Notes: generated from the letters alone by a model not told the origin. A stretch of 64,000 nucleotides of DNA from Secundilactobacillus odoratitofui DSM 19909 = JCM 15043 (GCF_001434895.1 NZ_AZEE01000028.1:434502-498501), one strand, 5' to 3'; shown: positions 26,238-36,699, counted from the stretch's first letter. Numbers and translations are program-made.

Positions 26238-27125
26238 TTACGCGCGTGGATGTGTCCGTTGGTAAACCTCGGCTAAGCGCTTCTTTGAAATGTGCGTATA
26301 AATTTGGGTGGTCGAGATATCGGAATGTCCGAGTAATTCTTGGACAATTCGTAGATCCGCGCCGTTTTCTAATATGTGGGTTGCAAACGAATGCCGCAAA
26401 GTATGTGGCGTCACGTGTTTTTTGATACCGGCTAAACTCACATAACCCTGAATTTTTTGCCAGATGCTTTGACGACTGAGACCACTGCCATGGGCATTCA
26501 AAAACAGGTATGGTGATGTGCGTTGCTTAAGCAATAGCGGCCGACTTTGGGTTAGATAACGGTCAATCCAGCTAATCGCGACGTCGCCGATTGGGATAAT
26601 TCGTTCTTTATTGCCCTTACCAACTGTTTGAATCAGGCCCATTTCGAGGTGCAATTCACCCAATTTCAGGTGAACGAGTTCGCTGACACGTAACCCAGTC
26701 GCGTACATGACCTCTAAAATGGCCCGATCCCGGATACCGTATTTGTTCGACGTATCTGGCGCTTCAAGCAGGGCGTTTACTTCATCAACCGTCAAAACTG
26801 CGGGCAGCGTGCGGGCGTGTTTTGGTGCCCGAACTTCAGCCATCGGATCAACTGTGAGTTCCTCTTGTTGAACCAAATAACGGAAAAAACGGCGCAGCGT
26901 TGAAACGGTTCGAGTAACGCTATTGCGAGCTTTACCAGCTGTTTGGAGTGACTTCAAATAATTTAAAATGGTTAATTGGTCAACTTCAGCGAAAGTGGTG
27001 ACCCGTTGTTGACCTAAAAATTGCTTAAACGCCTCTAGGTCCTGTCGGTAAGCTGCAATTGTATTGGGCGCTAAACCACGCTCAATTTTTAAATTATGCA
27101 GGTAATCCTCAATTTGTTCGTCCAT
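26238..27125 (-). CDS. xerD: Site-specific tyrosine recombinase XerD
   Basis: XerD works with XerC at dif to resolve chromosome dimers. The 295-residue protein has the N-terminal SAM-like core-binding domain (GLAPNTIAAYRQDLEAF). The catalytic domain carries TGLRVSELVHLKLGEL (first Arg), VGKGNKERIIPI (Lys), HTLRHSFATHILENGADLRIVQELLGH (His, Arg, His) and IYTHISK with the nucleophile Tyr near residue 275. All catalytic residues are present. I start at the second of two adjacent ATGs (27123-27125), giving MDEQIEDYLH. The start overlaps cvfB by 17 bp and lacks a strong ribosome binding site, so the exact start is uncertain. Confidence 0.92.
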   Translation of the reverse strand: MDEQIEDYLHNLKIERGLAPNTIAAYRQDLEAFKQFLGQQRVTTFAEVDQLTILNYLKSLQTAGKARNSVTRTVSTLRRFFRYLVQQEELTVDPMAEVRAPKHARTLPAVLTVDEVNALLEAPDTSNKYGIRDRAILEVMYATGLRVSELVHLKLGELHLEMGLIQTVGKGNKERIIPIGDVAISWIDRYLTQSRPLLLKQRTSPYLFLNAHGSGLSRQSIWQKIQGYVSLAGIKKHVTPHTLRHSFATHILENGADLRIVQELLGHSDISTTQIYTHISKKRLAEVYQRTHPRA

Positions 27126-28011
27126 CATGGTCACGTCCCGCTTCGGTTAACCAGAGATAACCATCGTGCTGTTCAGCAAATCTGACCTTCATCAAATGGC
27201 CAACTGCACGTTTAAACTGCCCCTTACTAATGCCAAAGTAAGCCTTGATATCTTCTGGATCACTTTTATCGGTATAGTTAATACGCCCCTCTGGTGCGTG
27301 TTGAAGGGTCGCTAATAGCATCAAAGCGTCATCGCTGATTGCTTCGTAAGCGCGTGGCCGTAACGACAACTTCAGGGTGCCATCAGGATACTGGCTAATG
27401 ACCCGGGCGTTTAACTGTTGACCTAAACGTGGCTCTTCATCTCGTTCGGACGGATGAATGAAGCCAAGTTGATAGTCGCTCGTCATCACCATGGTCCCGG
27501 CCAATTTTAATCGATAGGCAGTGGCCACAACGTCATGGTTAGTCAACTTGCCGGTCACTGGTTGCGCAATTACCCGATAGAGCATTTCGTCAGCTAAGTC
27601 GCCCCACATCCGGCCCTTCTTATCAATTTTAATCGCTAACATTAACCGATCGCCACGTTGCGGCCATAATGAGGCCATTTCAGGCAAATCATCCAGTGAC
27701 ACGACAATGTCCTTATTTGGCAGGCCAATGTTGACAAACACGCCCAACCCATGCTGCACGCGGACCACTTCACCAAACCCATAGTGATCAACTTGAACTT
27801 TGGGCACATCTCGGGTGATTTGTAATTGGTGTTGTTCATTTTCGTAGGCATAACCCTTAAAATGACTCCCAATTTTGAGTGGTTTTTGAATCTCTGCTTT
27901 GGCTAACCGAAACGTTAACCCATTCACTGAAACAAAGTATTCCTTGTCGTTTTCATCAGAAACCTCACCGCTGATGACTCGGCCAAGTAAAGTAAGTAAT
28001 TCATCATTCAT
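27109..28011 (-). CDS. cvfB: CvfB family S1-domain RNA-binding protein
   Basis: A 300-residue protein of the CvfB/YitL family, containing three S1-like domains and a C-terminal winged helix (residues about 225-290, YFGISKGQFKRAVGHLMK). The first segment VSVNGLTFRLAKAEIQ and the YGFGEVVRVQHGLGVFVNIGL motif fit the family. In staphylococci CvfB binds RNA and affects virulence gene expression; the role in lactobacilli is unknown. It precedes xerD with a 17-bp overlap. Confidence 0.87.
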   Translation of the reverse strand: MNDELLTLLGRVISGEVSDENDKEYFVSVNGLTFRLAKAEIQKPLKIGSHFKGYAYENEQHQLQITRDVPKVQVDHYGFGEVVRVQHGLGVFVNIGLPNKDIVVSLDDLPEMASLWPQRGDRLMLAIKIDKKGRMWGDLADEMLYRVIAQPVTGKLTNHDVVATAYRLKLAGTMVMTSDYQLGFIHPSERDEEPRLGQQLNARVISQYPDGTLKLSLRPRAYEAISDDALMLLATLQHAPEGRINYTDKSDPEDIKAYFGISKGQFKRAVGHLMKVRFAEQHDGYLWLTEAGRDHDGRTN

Positions 28012-28202
28012 ATTATTTTATTCCCCGTTCGTTTTCCACAAGTCAGTCAAAGTGACGACTTGCCGGCCATTTGCCGATACATCTGCTATTATCGCACAGA
28101 TGACCTTAGCTTGGGAAGCCCAGTAGCCGACAAATATGGTGTCATTTTAGTACTACCGTCACTTATCATGATTGGGACACTAATAAGAATGCACCGCAAA
28201 AT

Positions 28203-28230
28203 AAAAAAGCCCGACCAAAGTCGGACTTTT
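28203..28230 (-). terminator. Terminator after pyk
   Basis: The stem AGTCCGAC/GTCGGGCT with a TTTG loop is followed by TTTTTT on the minus strand, about 17 bp after the pyk stop. Confidence 0.92.
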
Positions 28231-28246
28231 TGACATTCACTTAAGC

Positions 28247-30004
28247 TTAAAGTGCGTTTGAAGCACCGTGGTAAACAACACCACGACGAGAATCAACAGT
28301 GATCAATTCACCGTCAGAAATCTTATCAGTAGCGCCTTCAGCACCAACGATAACTGGAATCCCCATTGAGATACCAACAACGGCCGCATGTGAAGTTAAG
28401 CCACCGTTTTCAACGATGATGGCACTGGCCTTTTCGATAGCTGGCAAATAGTCTTTGTCAGTGTTCTTAGTAACCAATACGCTGCCTTCAGTCGTCTTGC
28501 TGTTAGCTTCGTCAGCATTGTTAGCTACGACAGCCTTACCGATAACAGTGTCATCGCCAACGCCTTGGCCGCGAACTAACTTTGAACCGATCAATTGAAC
28601 TTTCATCAAGTTCGTCGTACCGCGTTCGCCAACGGGAACACCGGCAGTGATCAAGATCAAGTCGCCTTCCTTGGCTAAGCCAGTTTCAACGGCCTTAGCT
28701 GCAGCTAAGTCAAACATTTCGTCAGTGTTAGCTGGCTTTTCGGCAACGATTGGGTAAACACCCCAGTTAACCATCAAACCACGACGAGTACGGTCATCAA
28801 ATGTAACGGCCAAAATGTCTGCGTCTGGACGGTACTTGCTGATCATCTTAGCAGTGTAACCTGATTCAGTAGCTGCAACGATGGTCTTGATGCCAAGGCT
28901 CTTGGCAACACGAGCAACGGAAGCACCAATTGATTCAGTCACGTCGCCACCGTTTAAGTCCATGTGGTCAGTACCAAAGTCTTTCAAGGCGTTTTCAGCC
29001 TTGATGTCGATCCGGTTCATAGTAGCAACGGCTTCAACAGGGTATTCACCATTAGCACTTTCACCAGAAAGCATCGTTGCGTCAGTACCATCAAAGACAG
29101 CGTTGGCAACGTCAGATGCCTCGGCACGAGTAGGACGTGGGTTTTCTTGCATTGAGTCTAACATTTGGGTAGCAGTGATCACTGGCTTGCCTAAAACGTT
29201 ACACTTGCGGATCAAGCTCTTTTGAACCAAAGGCACGTTTTCAGTAGGAATTTCGACACCCATGTCACCACGAGCAACCATCAAACCATCTGAAACTTTG
29301 ATGATATCATCAAAGTTGTTGATACCTTCTTGTGATTCAATCTTAGGGAAGATTTGGACGTGTTCCATGTGCTTTTCTTCCAATAATTCACGAATATCCA
29401 TAACGTCTTGTGGCTTACGAACGAATGAAGCCGCAATGAAGTTAATTTCGTGATCCAAACCAAAACGAATATCTGAAGCATCCTTTTCAGTGATCCCTGG
29501 TAAGTTGATTGAAACGCCAGGTGCGTTAACACCTTTACGTGAACCAAGCAAACCATCGTTTTGCATGGTACCAACTAATTCCTTGTTGGCATCGTCTTTT
29601 TCTTCAACAACCATGTCAAGCAAACCATCATCAAATAAAACGTGGCCGCCAACGTGAACGTCGTCGAATAAGCCTGGATAAGTGACCGCGATCTTTTCCT
29701 TAGTACCTTCTAAGGATTCATCCATTGAAATGCGAAGCTTGTCGCCAGTACGGTATTGGATCTTGCCGTCCTTTTGAACAGTCGTCCGGATTTCGGCACC
29801 CTTAGTATCAAGCATGATACCAACAGTCTTGCCAGTAATCTTTTCTGCTTCATGGACGTTGTTTAAACGACCAAGGTGTTCTTCATGATCACCATGAGAG
29901 AAGTTAAACCGGAAAATGTTAGCGCCGGCCTCAATTAACTTAACAATTGTATCGACATCGGTACTTGCAGGACCAAGTGTACTTACGATCTTGGTTTTCT
30001 TCAT
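28247..30004 (-). CDS. pyk: Pyruvate kinase with C-terminal PEP-utilising mobile domain
   Basis: Pyruvate kinase makes pyruvate and ATP from PEP and ADP. The 585-residue protein has the opening KKTKIVSTLGPAS, the signature IFPKIESQEGINN near residue 215 (catalytic Lys), VARGDMGVEIP, and TRAEASDVANAVFDGTDA. The last about 110 residues form an extra PEP-utiliser mobile domain with GGLTSHAAVVGISMGIPVIVG, typical of Bacilli. The start is the ATG at 30002-30004 with AAAGGAG upstream. The gene directly upstream is dnaE, with no phosphofructokinase gene between. Confidence 0.97.
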   Translation of the reverse strand: MKKTKIVSTLGPASTDVDTIVKLIEAGANIFRFNFSHGDHEEHLGRLNNVHEAEKITGKTVGIMLDTKGAEIRTTVQKDGKIQYRTGDKLRISMDESLEGTKEKIAVTYPGLFDDVHVGGHVLFDDGLLDMVVEEKDDANKELVGTMQNDGLLGSRKGVNAPGVSINLPGITEKDASDIRFGLDHEINFIAASFVRKPQDVMDIRELLEEKHMEHVQIFPKIESQEGINNFDDIIKVSDGLMVARGDMGVEIPTENVPLVQKSLIRKCNVLGKPVITATQMLDSMQENPRPTRAEASDVANAVFDGTDATMLSGESANGEYPVEAVATMNRIDIKAENALKDFGTDHMDLNGGDVTESIGASVARVAKSLGIKTIVAATESGYTAKMISKYRPDADILAVTFDDRTRRGLMVNWGVYPIVAEKPANTDEMFDLAAAKAVETGLAKEGDLILITAGVPVGERGTTNLMKVQLIGSKLVRGQGVGDDTVIGKAVVANNADEANSKTTEGSVLVTKNTDKDYLPAIEKASAIIVENGGLTSHAAVVGISMGIPVIVGAEGATDKISDGELITVDSRRGVVYHGASNAL

Positions 30005-30102
30005 AAGAAAAATCTCTCCTTTGAGTTTTAGACCAATTGATTGTTTCATCAGTTTGTGATGATTCACACATCAATATCAGGCCATTTTGGATTCCGATAG
30101 CT

Positions 30103-30131
30103 ATTCTATCACTTTTCAAAATTATTGTCTG
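30103..30131 (-). promoter_or_regulatory. Probable pyk promoter
   Basis: On the minus strand CAGACA and TAGAAT are 17 bp apart, about 100 bp upstream of the pyk start. A CcpA-type site lies about 35 bp further upstream. Confidence 0.55.
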
Positions 30132-30164
30132 CTTGGATTTCTTAAATTCCGCTCTTTTCTGATA

Positions 30165-30178
30165 TAAAAGCGTTTTCA
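30165..30178 (-). promoter_or_regulatory. Candidate cre (CcpA) site upstream of pyk
   Basis: On the minus strand TGAAAACGCTTTTA matches the cre consensus TGWAARCGYTWNCW at 13 of 14 positions. It is centred about 75 bp upstream of the predicted transcription start, where CcpA can activate glycolytic genes in lactic acid bacteria. Confidence 0.5.
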
Positions 30179-30216
30179 TGCCCTTTTATCTCGTTAATTT
30201 TTAATGAAACCAATCC

Positions 30217-33200
30217 CTAACTTTGTAAAACAACGTTATGCTGTCCTAAAATTTCTTCTAATGGCTGGACCAATTGCTCATCGGCTGGCAACCAATAACG
30301 TTGACTCAGCATCCGTTTACTATCATCACTCACCTGAAACAAAATGACTGGATTAGTTCCTCGATGCGCAGTCAAAAAGTCAAGCAGCTTGGGCATCAAG
30401 GTCTCCATGTCATAATCAGGGGTGACCCTTAAGAACCACTTAGCCTGATTGGTGGGTTGGTCATTGGGGGTTGTCGGTGTTGATTGTGATAACCGCTCTG
30501 CTTGTTGAATGGCTTGGGCAACTACTTGAACACTGCCACGGTTCATTTCAGTTTTACCAGAGACGACAATGACTTGTTCCGGCTGCAACCAGGTCATGAT
30601 TTGCCGATAAGTATTAGGAAAAACGGTAATACTGAGTTCTCCCGTGAGATCATTAGCGGTTAAAAAGGCCATTTGATCGCCACGTTTAGTTCGAATCGTC
30701 CGAATTTTAGTGACGTAAACAACCACGGTTACCGTTTGGTCTACGACTAAATCACCAACTGACACTGCGTGACGTTGCTGAGCTAATTTCGCATACTGTT
30801 CAACTGGATGACCGGATAAGTAGGCACCTAAGTATTCGTTTTCCTTTTCAAGTCGCTGGTTTAAATCAAAATCCGGCACGTGATTAATTTTGGGCGCCAG
30901 CGTTTCAAACAAATCTAAACTACTGCCACTAAGTTCCACACTGCTGACAAATTCGGGTAAACTCGCCACCAGCTCAGCACGATTGTAGCCAAACTGGTCG
31001 AACGCCCCCGCGTAAATCAGGCCTTCAATTAAATCAACTTTTAACCATTTGGCATCAAGTCGTACCAAAAACTGATGAAGTGACTTGAACGGCCCATTGG
31101 CTTGTCGTTCATTCAAAATACTTTGTAGCAGATCGCGACGCATGCCCTTGATTGAGGCAAGGCCGAACCGAATCTGGTTGTGATCAAGTTTGAAATAGGC
31201 GCCGCTGGCATTAATATCTGGCGGAAGAATCCGAACCTGATGACGTTTGGCTTCCATTAAGTAAAGCTTCGTCTTGGTACCGTTGTTGAGTACCGAGTTT
31301 AGCAAGGCGGTAAAAAAAGCCGCCGGATAATGGGTTTTCAAATAAGCCAGCTCAAACGCCATTTTACTGTAAGCAACCGCGTGAGAACGGTTAAACCCAT
31401 AGTTGGCAAACCGGTCAATATAATCAAAGGTTTTCATGGCCACCTCTTGGTTGTACCCCTTCTTTGTGGCGCCCTCAATAAACCGTTTTTGCATGGCGTC
31501 CATTGTGGCCCGCTTCTTCTTACTCATTGCCCGTCTTAGTAAGTCGGCTTGACCAAGACTAAAGCCCCCCATCACCGAGGCTACCTGCATCACTTGCTCC
31601 TGGTAAACAATAATACCGTACGTCGGTGCTAAAATCGTCTTCAGCGACGCATCTGGATAGCTGATTGGTTCCTGACCAAATCGCCGTTTAATAAAGTGAT
31701 CAATATTTTCCATTGGTCCTGGCCGATACAACGCATTGACGGCCGCCACGAGTTCAAATGAATCTGGCTTTAACCGACGAAGCACGTTTTTGATACCAGC
31801 TGATTCAAACTGAAAGACCCCGTTCGTATCACCCTGTTGAAACAAAGCTAGTGTTTGAGGATCGTTTAAATCAATTTGACTAATTGCCAATGGCTGGCCG
31901 GTTTGCACCCGCACGTACTTTAATGCTGCGGCCAATAAACTGAGATTTCGAAGGCCCAAAAAATCCATCTTCAACAAACCGACCTGTTCAACGTAGTCCT
32001 TGGTGTATTGCGTCATTAACATGGCCTCTGACCCATTTTGAACTGGGACGATTTGTGTCAGTGGTTGATCACTTAAGACAATCCCAGCAGCGTGGGTAGA
32101 ATAATGTCTTGGTAAACCTTCCAGCTTCGAAGCAGTTTCAAAAAGTAACTGGTTTAAAGAGGCATCCGCCACCAGATTACGCAATGGTTGTGACTGATCG
32201 TATGCCTCTTTGAGCGTAATGTGTAACACATTGGGAATGGTTTTACTCCACTCATTTAACTCGTACGGTCGCAGGCCAAACACCCGACCTACGTCTCTAA
32301 GTGCCTGCTTGGTGGCTAATGTGCCAAAAGTGATAATTTGGCCAACTCGTTCATGTCCATATGTTTGGTGAACATATTCCAGCACTTCTTCGCGTCGATT
32401 ATCCGGAATATCCAAGTCGATATCTGGCATCTGGGCCCGTTCTTCGTTTAAGAATCGTTCAAACAGTAAGTTATAGCGTAAGGGATCAACGTCCGTGATA
32501 CCCAGACAATATGCAACGAGTGAGCCGGCAGCCGATCCGCGTCCGGGGCCGGTTGTGATGTCAGCACGCTTCGTGAACTGCATAACGTCCCAAACGATCA
32601 GGAAATAATCATTGAACCCCATTCGGTCAATCACCTCAAGCTCATGCTGCAAGCGGTCTTGATAAGGCATAGCATCAGAGATGTGATTGTCCCGTAGCCG
32701 GGTTTGAAGACCAGCCTCACACTGTTGTTTTAAATAAACTTGGGCCGACACTTGGTTGGGCGTGGCATACTGTGGTAATTGTGGGTGTTGAAACTTCAGC
32801 TCAACTTGACACATATCTGCAATCACCTGCGTTTGTTTAGCAGCTTGTGGGAGTCCCAAATCTTCATATAATTGATTAAATTCGGCAGCTGGACGTAACC
32901 AAAACTGGCCCTGTTTTTGTCGAGCTTCTGAAAGGTTACTGATTGTCGTCCCGTCTTTAATTGCAGTTAAAACGTTAACGGCAAATTGGTCACTTGGATC
33001 CAAATAATGAACTTCTGGTAGCGCCACGACTTTAACCCGCGCGTCCGCTGCTAATTTAGTCATCATTTGGCGAAGGGTCTCTGATAGCGTCGTGGCCATA
33101 CCCAGCATTAAGCTGTCCGGATCAACAGCTGATTTATATTGATCCAGTAACTGCATAACGGAGGCTCGTTGACCCTGTGTAAGCCAAAACTGAAGTTCAC

Positions 33201-33585
33201 TGTGATTGGGCACAATGACGACTAGGTCACTTAACCACTGTTGAACTTGGGCCAGTTCAACTGGTTGATTATCTGACTGGGTTTGGGTAAATGAGCTGAT
33301 AGCCATCAGATGTTGATATCCCGTTTGGTTCTTAGCCAACAGTACCAATTCGAATGATTGGTCCGTTGCAAATTGCCCTGCCAGCGTTAACGTTAGCCCA
33401 ATCAACGGCTGGACATGGTACTTTTGGCAGAGCTGATAAAACGCGACTGTGCCATACATGACATTGCGATCTGTTAATGCAAGGGCCTGATACCCGCGTT
33501 GAGCGGCCGTTTTAACTAATGGCTCTAATTGGTTGGTACTTTGTAATAAGCTGTAGCTGCTCAATACTTGTAGCGGTACAAACAT
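30217..33585 (-). CDS. dnaE: DNA polymerase III alpha subunit DnaE
   Basis: DnaE is the error-prone C-family polymerase that extends primers at the replication fork in Firmicutes. The 1122-residue protein begins with a PHP domain (FVPLQVLSSYSLLQS, ALALTDRNVMYG). The palm holds GPGRGSAAGSLVAYCLGI and PDIDLDIPDNRREEV with catalytic Asp residues near 395-400. The fingers contain YGIIVYQEQVMQ, and an OB-fold sits near residues 985-1060. I start at the ATG at 33583-33585, with GAAAGGA about 11 bases upstream. The ATG four codons earlier abuts that site. Confidence 0.96.
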   Translation of the reverse strand: MFVPLQVLSSYSLLQSTNQLEPLVKTAAQRGYQALALTDRNVMYGTVAFYQLCQKYHVQPLIGLTLTLAGQFATDQSFELVLLAKNQTGYQHLMAISSFTQTQSDNQPVELAQVQQWLSDLVVIVPNHSELQFWLTQGQRASVMQLLDQYKSAVDPDSLMLGMATTLSETLRQMMTKLAADARVKVVALPEVHYLDPSDQFAVNVLTAIKDGTTISNLSEARQKQGQFWLRPAAEFNQLYEDLGLPQAAKQTQVIADMCQVELKFQHPQLPQYATPNQVSAQVYLKQQCEAGLQTRLRDNHISDAMPYQDRLQHELEVIDRMGFNDYFLIVWDVMQFTKRADITTGPGRGSAAGSLVAYCLGITDVDPLRYNLLFERFLNEERAQMPDIDLDIPDNRREEVLEYVHQTYGHERVGQIITFGTLATKQALRDVGRVFGLRPYELNEWSKTIPNVLHITLKEAYDQSQPLRNLVADASLNQLLFETASKLEGLPRHYSTHAAGIVLSDQPLTQIVPVQNGSEAMLMTQYTKDYVEQVGLLKMDFLGLRNLSLLAAALKYVRVQTGQPLAISQIDLNDPQTLALFQQGDTNGVFQFESAGIKNVLRRLKPDSFELVAAVNALYRPGPMENIDHFIKRRFGQEPISYPDASLKTILAPTYGIIVYQEQVMQVASVMGGFSLGQADLLRRAMSKKKRATMDAMQKRFIEGATKKGYNQEVAMKTFDYIDRFANYGFNRSHAVAYSKMAFELAYLKTHYPAAFFTALLNSVLNNGTKTKLYLMEAKRHQVRILPPDINASGAYFKLDHNQIRFGLASIKGMRRDLLQSILNERQANGPFKSLHQFLVRLDAKWLKVDLIEGLIYAGAFDQFGYNRAELVASLPEFVSSVELSGSSLDLFETLAPKINHVPDFDLNQRLEKENEYLGAYLSGHPVEQYAKLAQQRHAVSVGDLVVDQTVTVVVYVTKIRTIRTKRGDQMAFLTANDLTGELSITVFPNTYRQIMTWLQPEQVIVVSGKTEMNRGSVQVVAQAIQQAERLSQSTPTTPNDQPTNQAKWFLRVTPDYDMETLMPKLLDFLTAHRGTNPVILFQVSDDSKRMLSQRYWLPADEQLVQPLEEILGQHNVVLQS

Positions 33586-33725
33586 GCGTGTCGGCATCCT
33601 TTCTGGTTAATCATCTCATTTATTATAACAGAGTCCGTCAGCTTAGTTCAGCCAGCCACCTCTAATTTGACTTTCATTTTAACGAGCAACATGCTAAAAT
33701 TGCTATTGATTGTGAGGTGTCTACT

Positions 33726-33923
33726 ATGAAGAAATTAGAAGCAAACCTAGTCGTTATCTTTTGGGCCGTCATCTTCGGTGAAGTGATTGGCTATATTGGT
33801 GGCGCTTTGGAATTAATGACTTACAATAAACTAGAAATTGGTGTCATCGCTGCAGTAGTCGCTTTGATTCTGGTTAACGGCATTTCGTTGCTGTCCGCCT
33901 CAGATGTCAAATCCCACGATTGA
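33726..33923 (+). CDS. YjzD-like (DUF2929) small membrane protein
   Basis: A 65-residue protein with two membrane helices (about residues 7-32 and 40-58) and a short polar tail. The pattern FWAVIFGEVIGYIGGALELMTY resembles the YjzD/DUF2929 family of small Bacilli membrane proteins, whose function is unknown. The start ATG has GAGGTG six bases upstream. It is divergent from dnaE and has its own strong terminator. Confidence 0.65.
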   Translation: MKKLEANLVVIFWAVIFGEVIGYIGGALELMTYNKLEIGVIAAVVALILVNGISLLSASDVKSHD

Positions 33924-33941
33924 TCCATATTCCTAGCGTTT

Positions 33942-33987
33942 AAAAAAAGTTGACTGACCGAATTGCTCGGTGAGTCAACTTTTTTTG
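33942..33987 (+). terminator. Bidirectional terminator between the YjzD-like gene and clpB
   Basis: A long stem AAAAAAAGTTGACTGACCG/CGGTGAGTCAACTTTTTTT with a small loop. Convergent genes end on both sides and both strands have U-runs. Confidence 0.93.
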
Positions 33988-34004
33988 TGCTTAACTTTGA
34001 TGGT

Positions 34005-36614
34005 TTAATCAACTGCTTTTTCAAGTTGATTGAACACGATGCCATCTCCAGTTGCATTTAAAGCAATTTCAACTTGGGACTGCGAAGTTACCGTGTTTGA
34101 AATGATCAGTTTAGCCAGTGGGGTTTCAACCAAGTTGGTAATGGTTCGTTGAAGTGGCCGGGCCCCATATGCTGGTAAGTACCCGCGTTGCGCTAACCAG
34201 TGAGTTGCTTCAGGTGTGATCGTCAACCCAATTTGTTGTTCGGTCAGACGTTTGGTTAATTTGTCGATCAACTTCGTCACAATTTGTTCAACGTCCGTCA
34301 GTGTTAACGGCTTAAACATAATCGTGTCATCGATTCGGTTTAAAAATTCCGGCTTAAAGGAACGTTGCAATAGGCTAGCGACCTGGGCCTTCGCGCTATC
34401 AGCAATCACACCGTTTTCATCCGTGCCATCAAGTAAGATATCAGAACCAAGGTTAGAAGTCATAATCAACAAGGTATTTTTAAAGTTCACGGTTCGACCC
34501 TGTCCATCCGTTAAACGCCCGTCATCTAGTACCTGTAATAGCACGTTGAATACATCTGGATGGGCTTTTTCAATTTCATCAAATAAAACAATCGTATATG
34601 GATGACGACGAACTGCCTCAGTTAACTGGCCGCCTTCCTCATAACCGATGTAACCTGGCGCCGCACCGACTAACCGGGAAACTGATTCTTTTTCCATATA
34701 TTCACTCATGTCGATGCGCACCATCTCGTCCTCAGAGTCAAACAGTGACTCAGCTAAGGCTTTAGCAAGCTCAGTCTTACCAACGCCAGTCGGTCCCAAG
34801 AATAGAAACGACCCCAGTGGCTTACTTGGATCTTGTAATCCTGCACGAGACCGTAATACGGCATCAGAAACCGCCTGAACAGCTTCATCTTGACCAATGA
34901 CCCGTTGATGCAAGTTATCGGCAAGATGAAGCAACTTTTCACGTTCCGTTGCCACCAGTCGGTTAATTGGAATCCCTGTCATTTTAGCAACCACTGCCGC
35001 AATTTCTTGCTCAGTAACTGACTCTTCAACGAGCCAATCACCAGAGTGATCCTTTTGCTCCATTTCGGCAAGCTCTTTTTTGAGTTGGGGGATCGTGCCG
35101 TGCTGTAAGACCGCTGCTCGATCAAGGTCGTACTTGTTCTCCGCTTCGCTTAACTCACGGGTAGCCTTGTCCAGCGCGGTCTTCTTTTCACTCAAGGCGT
35201 CAAGGGCATGTTTTTCGTCTTCCCAGCGCGCATTTAAGTTCGTCACCGTCTCCTTAACGTCCGCCAAAGTCTTTTGAACTTCCGTTAAGCGGGTTTTAGA
35301 GGCCTCATCAGTTTCCTGCTTCAAAGCAGCTTCCTCCACCTCAAGACGCATCAGCTGTCTTCTGGCCTGATCTAATTCTGTGGGTGCTGAATTCATTTCG
35401 ACTCGAATCGATGCTGAAGCCTCATCAATCAGATCTAATGCTTTATCAGGTAAGAAACGATCAGTAATGTAGCGGTCCGATAGCTTAGCCGCAGCCACCA
35501 ATGCGTTATCGTGAATTCGAACGCCGTGGTGAATCTCAAACCGTTCACGCAAGCCACGTAAAATCGTGATCGTATCTTCGACAGAAGGTTCTCTGACCGC
35601 CACCTTTTGGAAACGTCGTTCAAGGGCTCGGTCCTTTTCCATGTACTTGCGATATTCATCCGTTGTGGTGGCACCAATCAGATGCAATTCGCCACGCGCT
35701 AGCATCGGCTTCAGTAAATTGCCGGCGTCCATACTACCCTCTGTCTTACCTGCACCAACGATATTATGGATTTCATCAATAAACATGATAATGTCGCCAT
35801 TGCTCTTTTTAACTTCATTTAAAACGGCCTTCAATCGCTCTTCAAACTCGCCACGATACTTGGCACCGGCAATGAGTGAGCCCATATCAAGCGAAAAGAT
35901 TACTTTATTCTTAAGGTTTTCCGGTACGTCGCCACGGGCAATTCGTTGTGCCAATCCTTCGACGATAGCCGTTTTACCAACCCCCGGTTCCCCAATTAAA
36001 ACCGGATTATTTTTGGTTTTACGGGATAGAATACGGGTCACCGACAAAATTTCATCATCACGGCCAATAATTGGATCCCGTTCACCACTTCTCATGGCCT
36101 TTACCAAGTCGATGCCGTACTTATCGAGGGCCTGAAAACCCTCTTCCTGATTCTTTGACGTCACCTTTTCACCACCACGAATCGTTTGAATTTTATTTTT
36201 GACCTGTTGTAAGGTGATGCCTTGTTGTTTCAGGTAATCGCCTAACCGGCTACCGCTCATCTGAACGACTGCTAAAATGAGTGTGTCGCTGGCGATATAG
36301 TCATCGCCAAGTTCTTTTCGAACTTCATCCGCTTTTTGAAGTAATCGATACATATCCGGCGAAAGGTTTTGACCATAAGTCACCTGTTCGCCCTCAACTG
36401 TACTGATTAAATTGATCTCACGGTCCAATTCGGCGTTTAACTGATCCATATCTAAGCCAAGTTCACTAAAAATTTGACGGTCGAGTTGACCAGGTTGAAT
36501 TAAAAATTTAAAGAGGTGAGATACCCCAATTGCCTGCTGCTTACGGTTAACCGCAATCTGTTGGGCTTCCGCAATGGCATCCGAAACTGACTGCGTTAAG
36601 AGATCTGGATTCAT
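34005..36614 (-). CDS. clpB: ATP-dependent chaperone ClpB
   Basis: ClpB is a hexameric AAA+ disaggregase that recovers aggregated proteins with DnaK. The 869-residue protein has the Clp N-domain (about 1-150), NBD1 with [17 protein letters not shown] near residue 205, and a long coiled-coil middle domain at about 400-520. NBD2 contains [16 protein letters not shown] near 610 and [12 protein letters not shown]. No IGF/IGL ClpP-binding loop is apparent, which separates ClpB from ClpA or ClpC types. I start at the ATG at 36612-36614, with GGAG 12 bases upstream. A CtsR operator lies just upstream, marking it as a stress gene. Confidence 0.95.
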   Translation of the reverse strand: MNPDLLTQSVSDAIAEAQQIAVNRKQQAIGVSHLFKFLIQPGQLDRQIFSELGLDMDQLNAELDREINLISTVEGEQVTYGQNLSPDMYRLLQKADEVRKELGDDYIASDTLILAVVQMSGSRLGDYLKQQGITLQQVKNKIQTIRGGEKVTSKNQEEGFQALDKYGIDLVKAMRSGERDPIIGRDDEILSVTRILSRKTKNNPVLIGEPGVGKTAIVEGLAQRIARGDVPENLKNKVIFSLDMGSLIAGAKYRGEFEERLKAVLNEVKKSNGDIIMFIDEIHNIVGAGKTEGSMDAGNLLKPMLARGELHLIGATTTDEYRKYMEKDRALERRFQKVAVREPSVEDTITILRGLRERFEIHHGVRIHDNALVAAAKLSDRYITDRFLPDKALDLIDEASASIRVEMNSAPTELDQARRQLMRLEVEEAALKQETDEASKTRLTEVQKTLADVKETVTNLNARWEDEKHALDALSEKKTALDKATRELSEAENKYDLDRAAVLQHGTIPQLKKELAEMEQKDHSGDWLVEESVTEQEIAAVVAKMTGIPINRLVATEREKLLHLADNLHQRVIGQDEAVQAVSDAVLRSRAGLQDPSKPLGSFLFLGPTGVGKTELAKALAESLFDSEDEMVRIDMSEYMEKESVSRLVGAAPGYIGYEEGGQLTEAVRRHPYTIVLFDEIEKAHPDVFNVLLQVLDDGRLTDGQGRTVNFKNTLLIMTSNLGSDILLDGTDENGVIADSAKAQVASLLQRSFKPEFLNRIDDTIMFKPLTLTDVEQIVTKLIDKLTKRLTEQQIGLTITPEATHWLAQRGYLPAYGARPLQRTITNLVETPLAKLIISNTVTSQSQVEIALNATGDGIVFNQLEKAVD

Positions 36615-36682
36615 AGACTCAATCATCTCCAATTCGTTTAATGGTTTCATTTTAGCATACTACATGTCGCAAATAAAAATTA

Positions 36683-36699
36683 TTTGACCTTTTTTGACC
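36683..36699 (-). promoter_or_regulatory. CtsR operator of clpB
   Basis: On the minus strand GGTCAAA-AAA-GGTCAAA is an exact direct heptad repeat of the CtsR consensus (RGTCAAANANRGTCAAA). It overlaps the probable promoter about 70 bp before the clpB start. Confidence 0.93.

Noticed and set aside
35566-36135. Long plus-strand reading frame (189 codons) inside clpB
   Set aside because: It is antisense to conserved ClpB NBD1, has no ribosome binding site and is rich in Ser, Arg and Pro as expected for a shadow frame.
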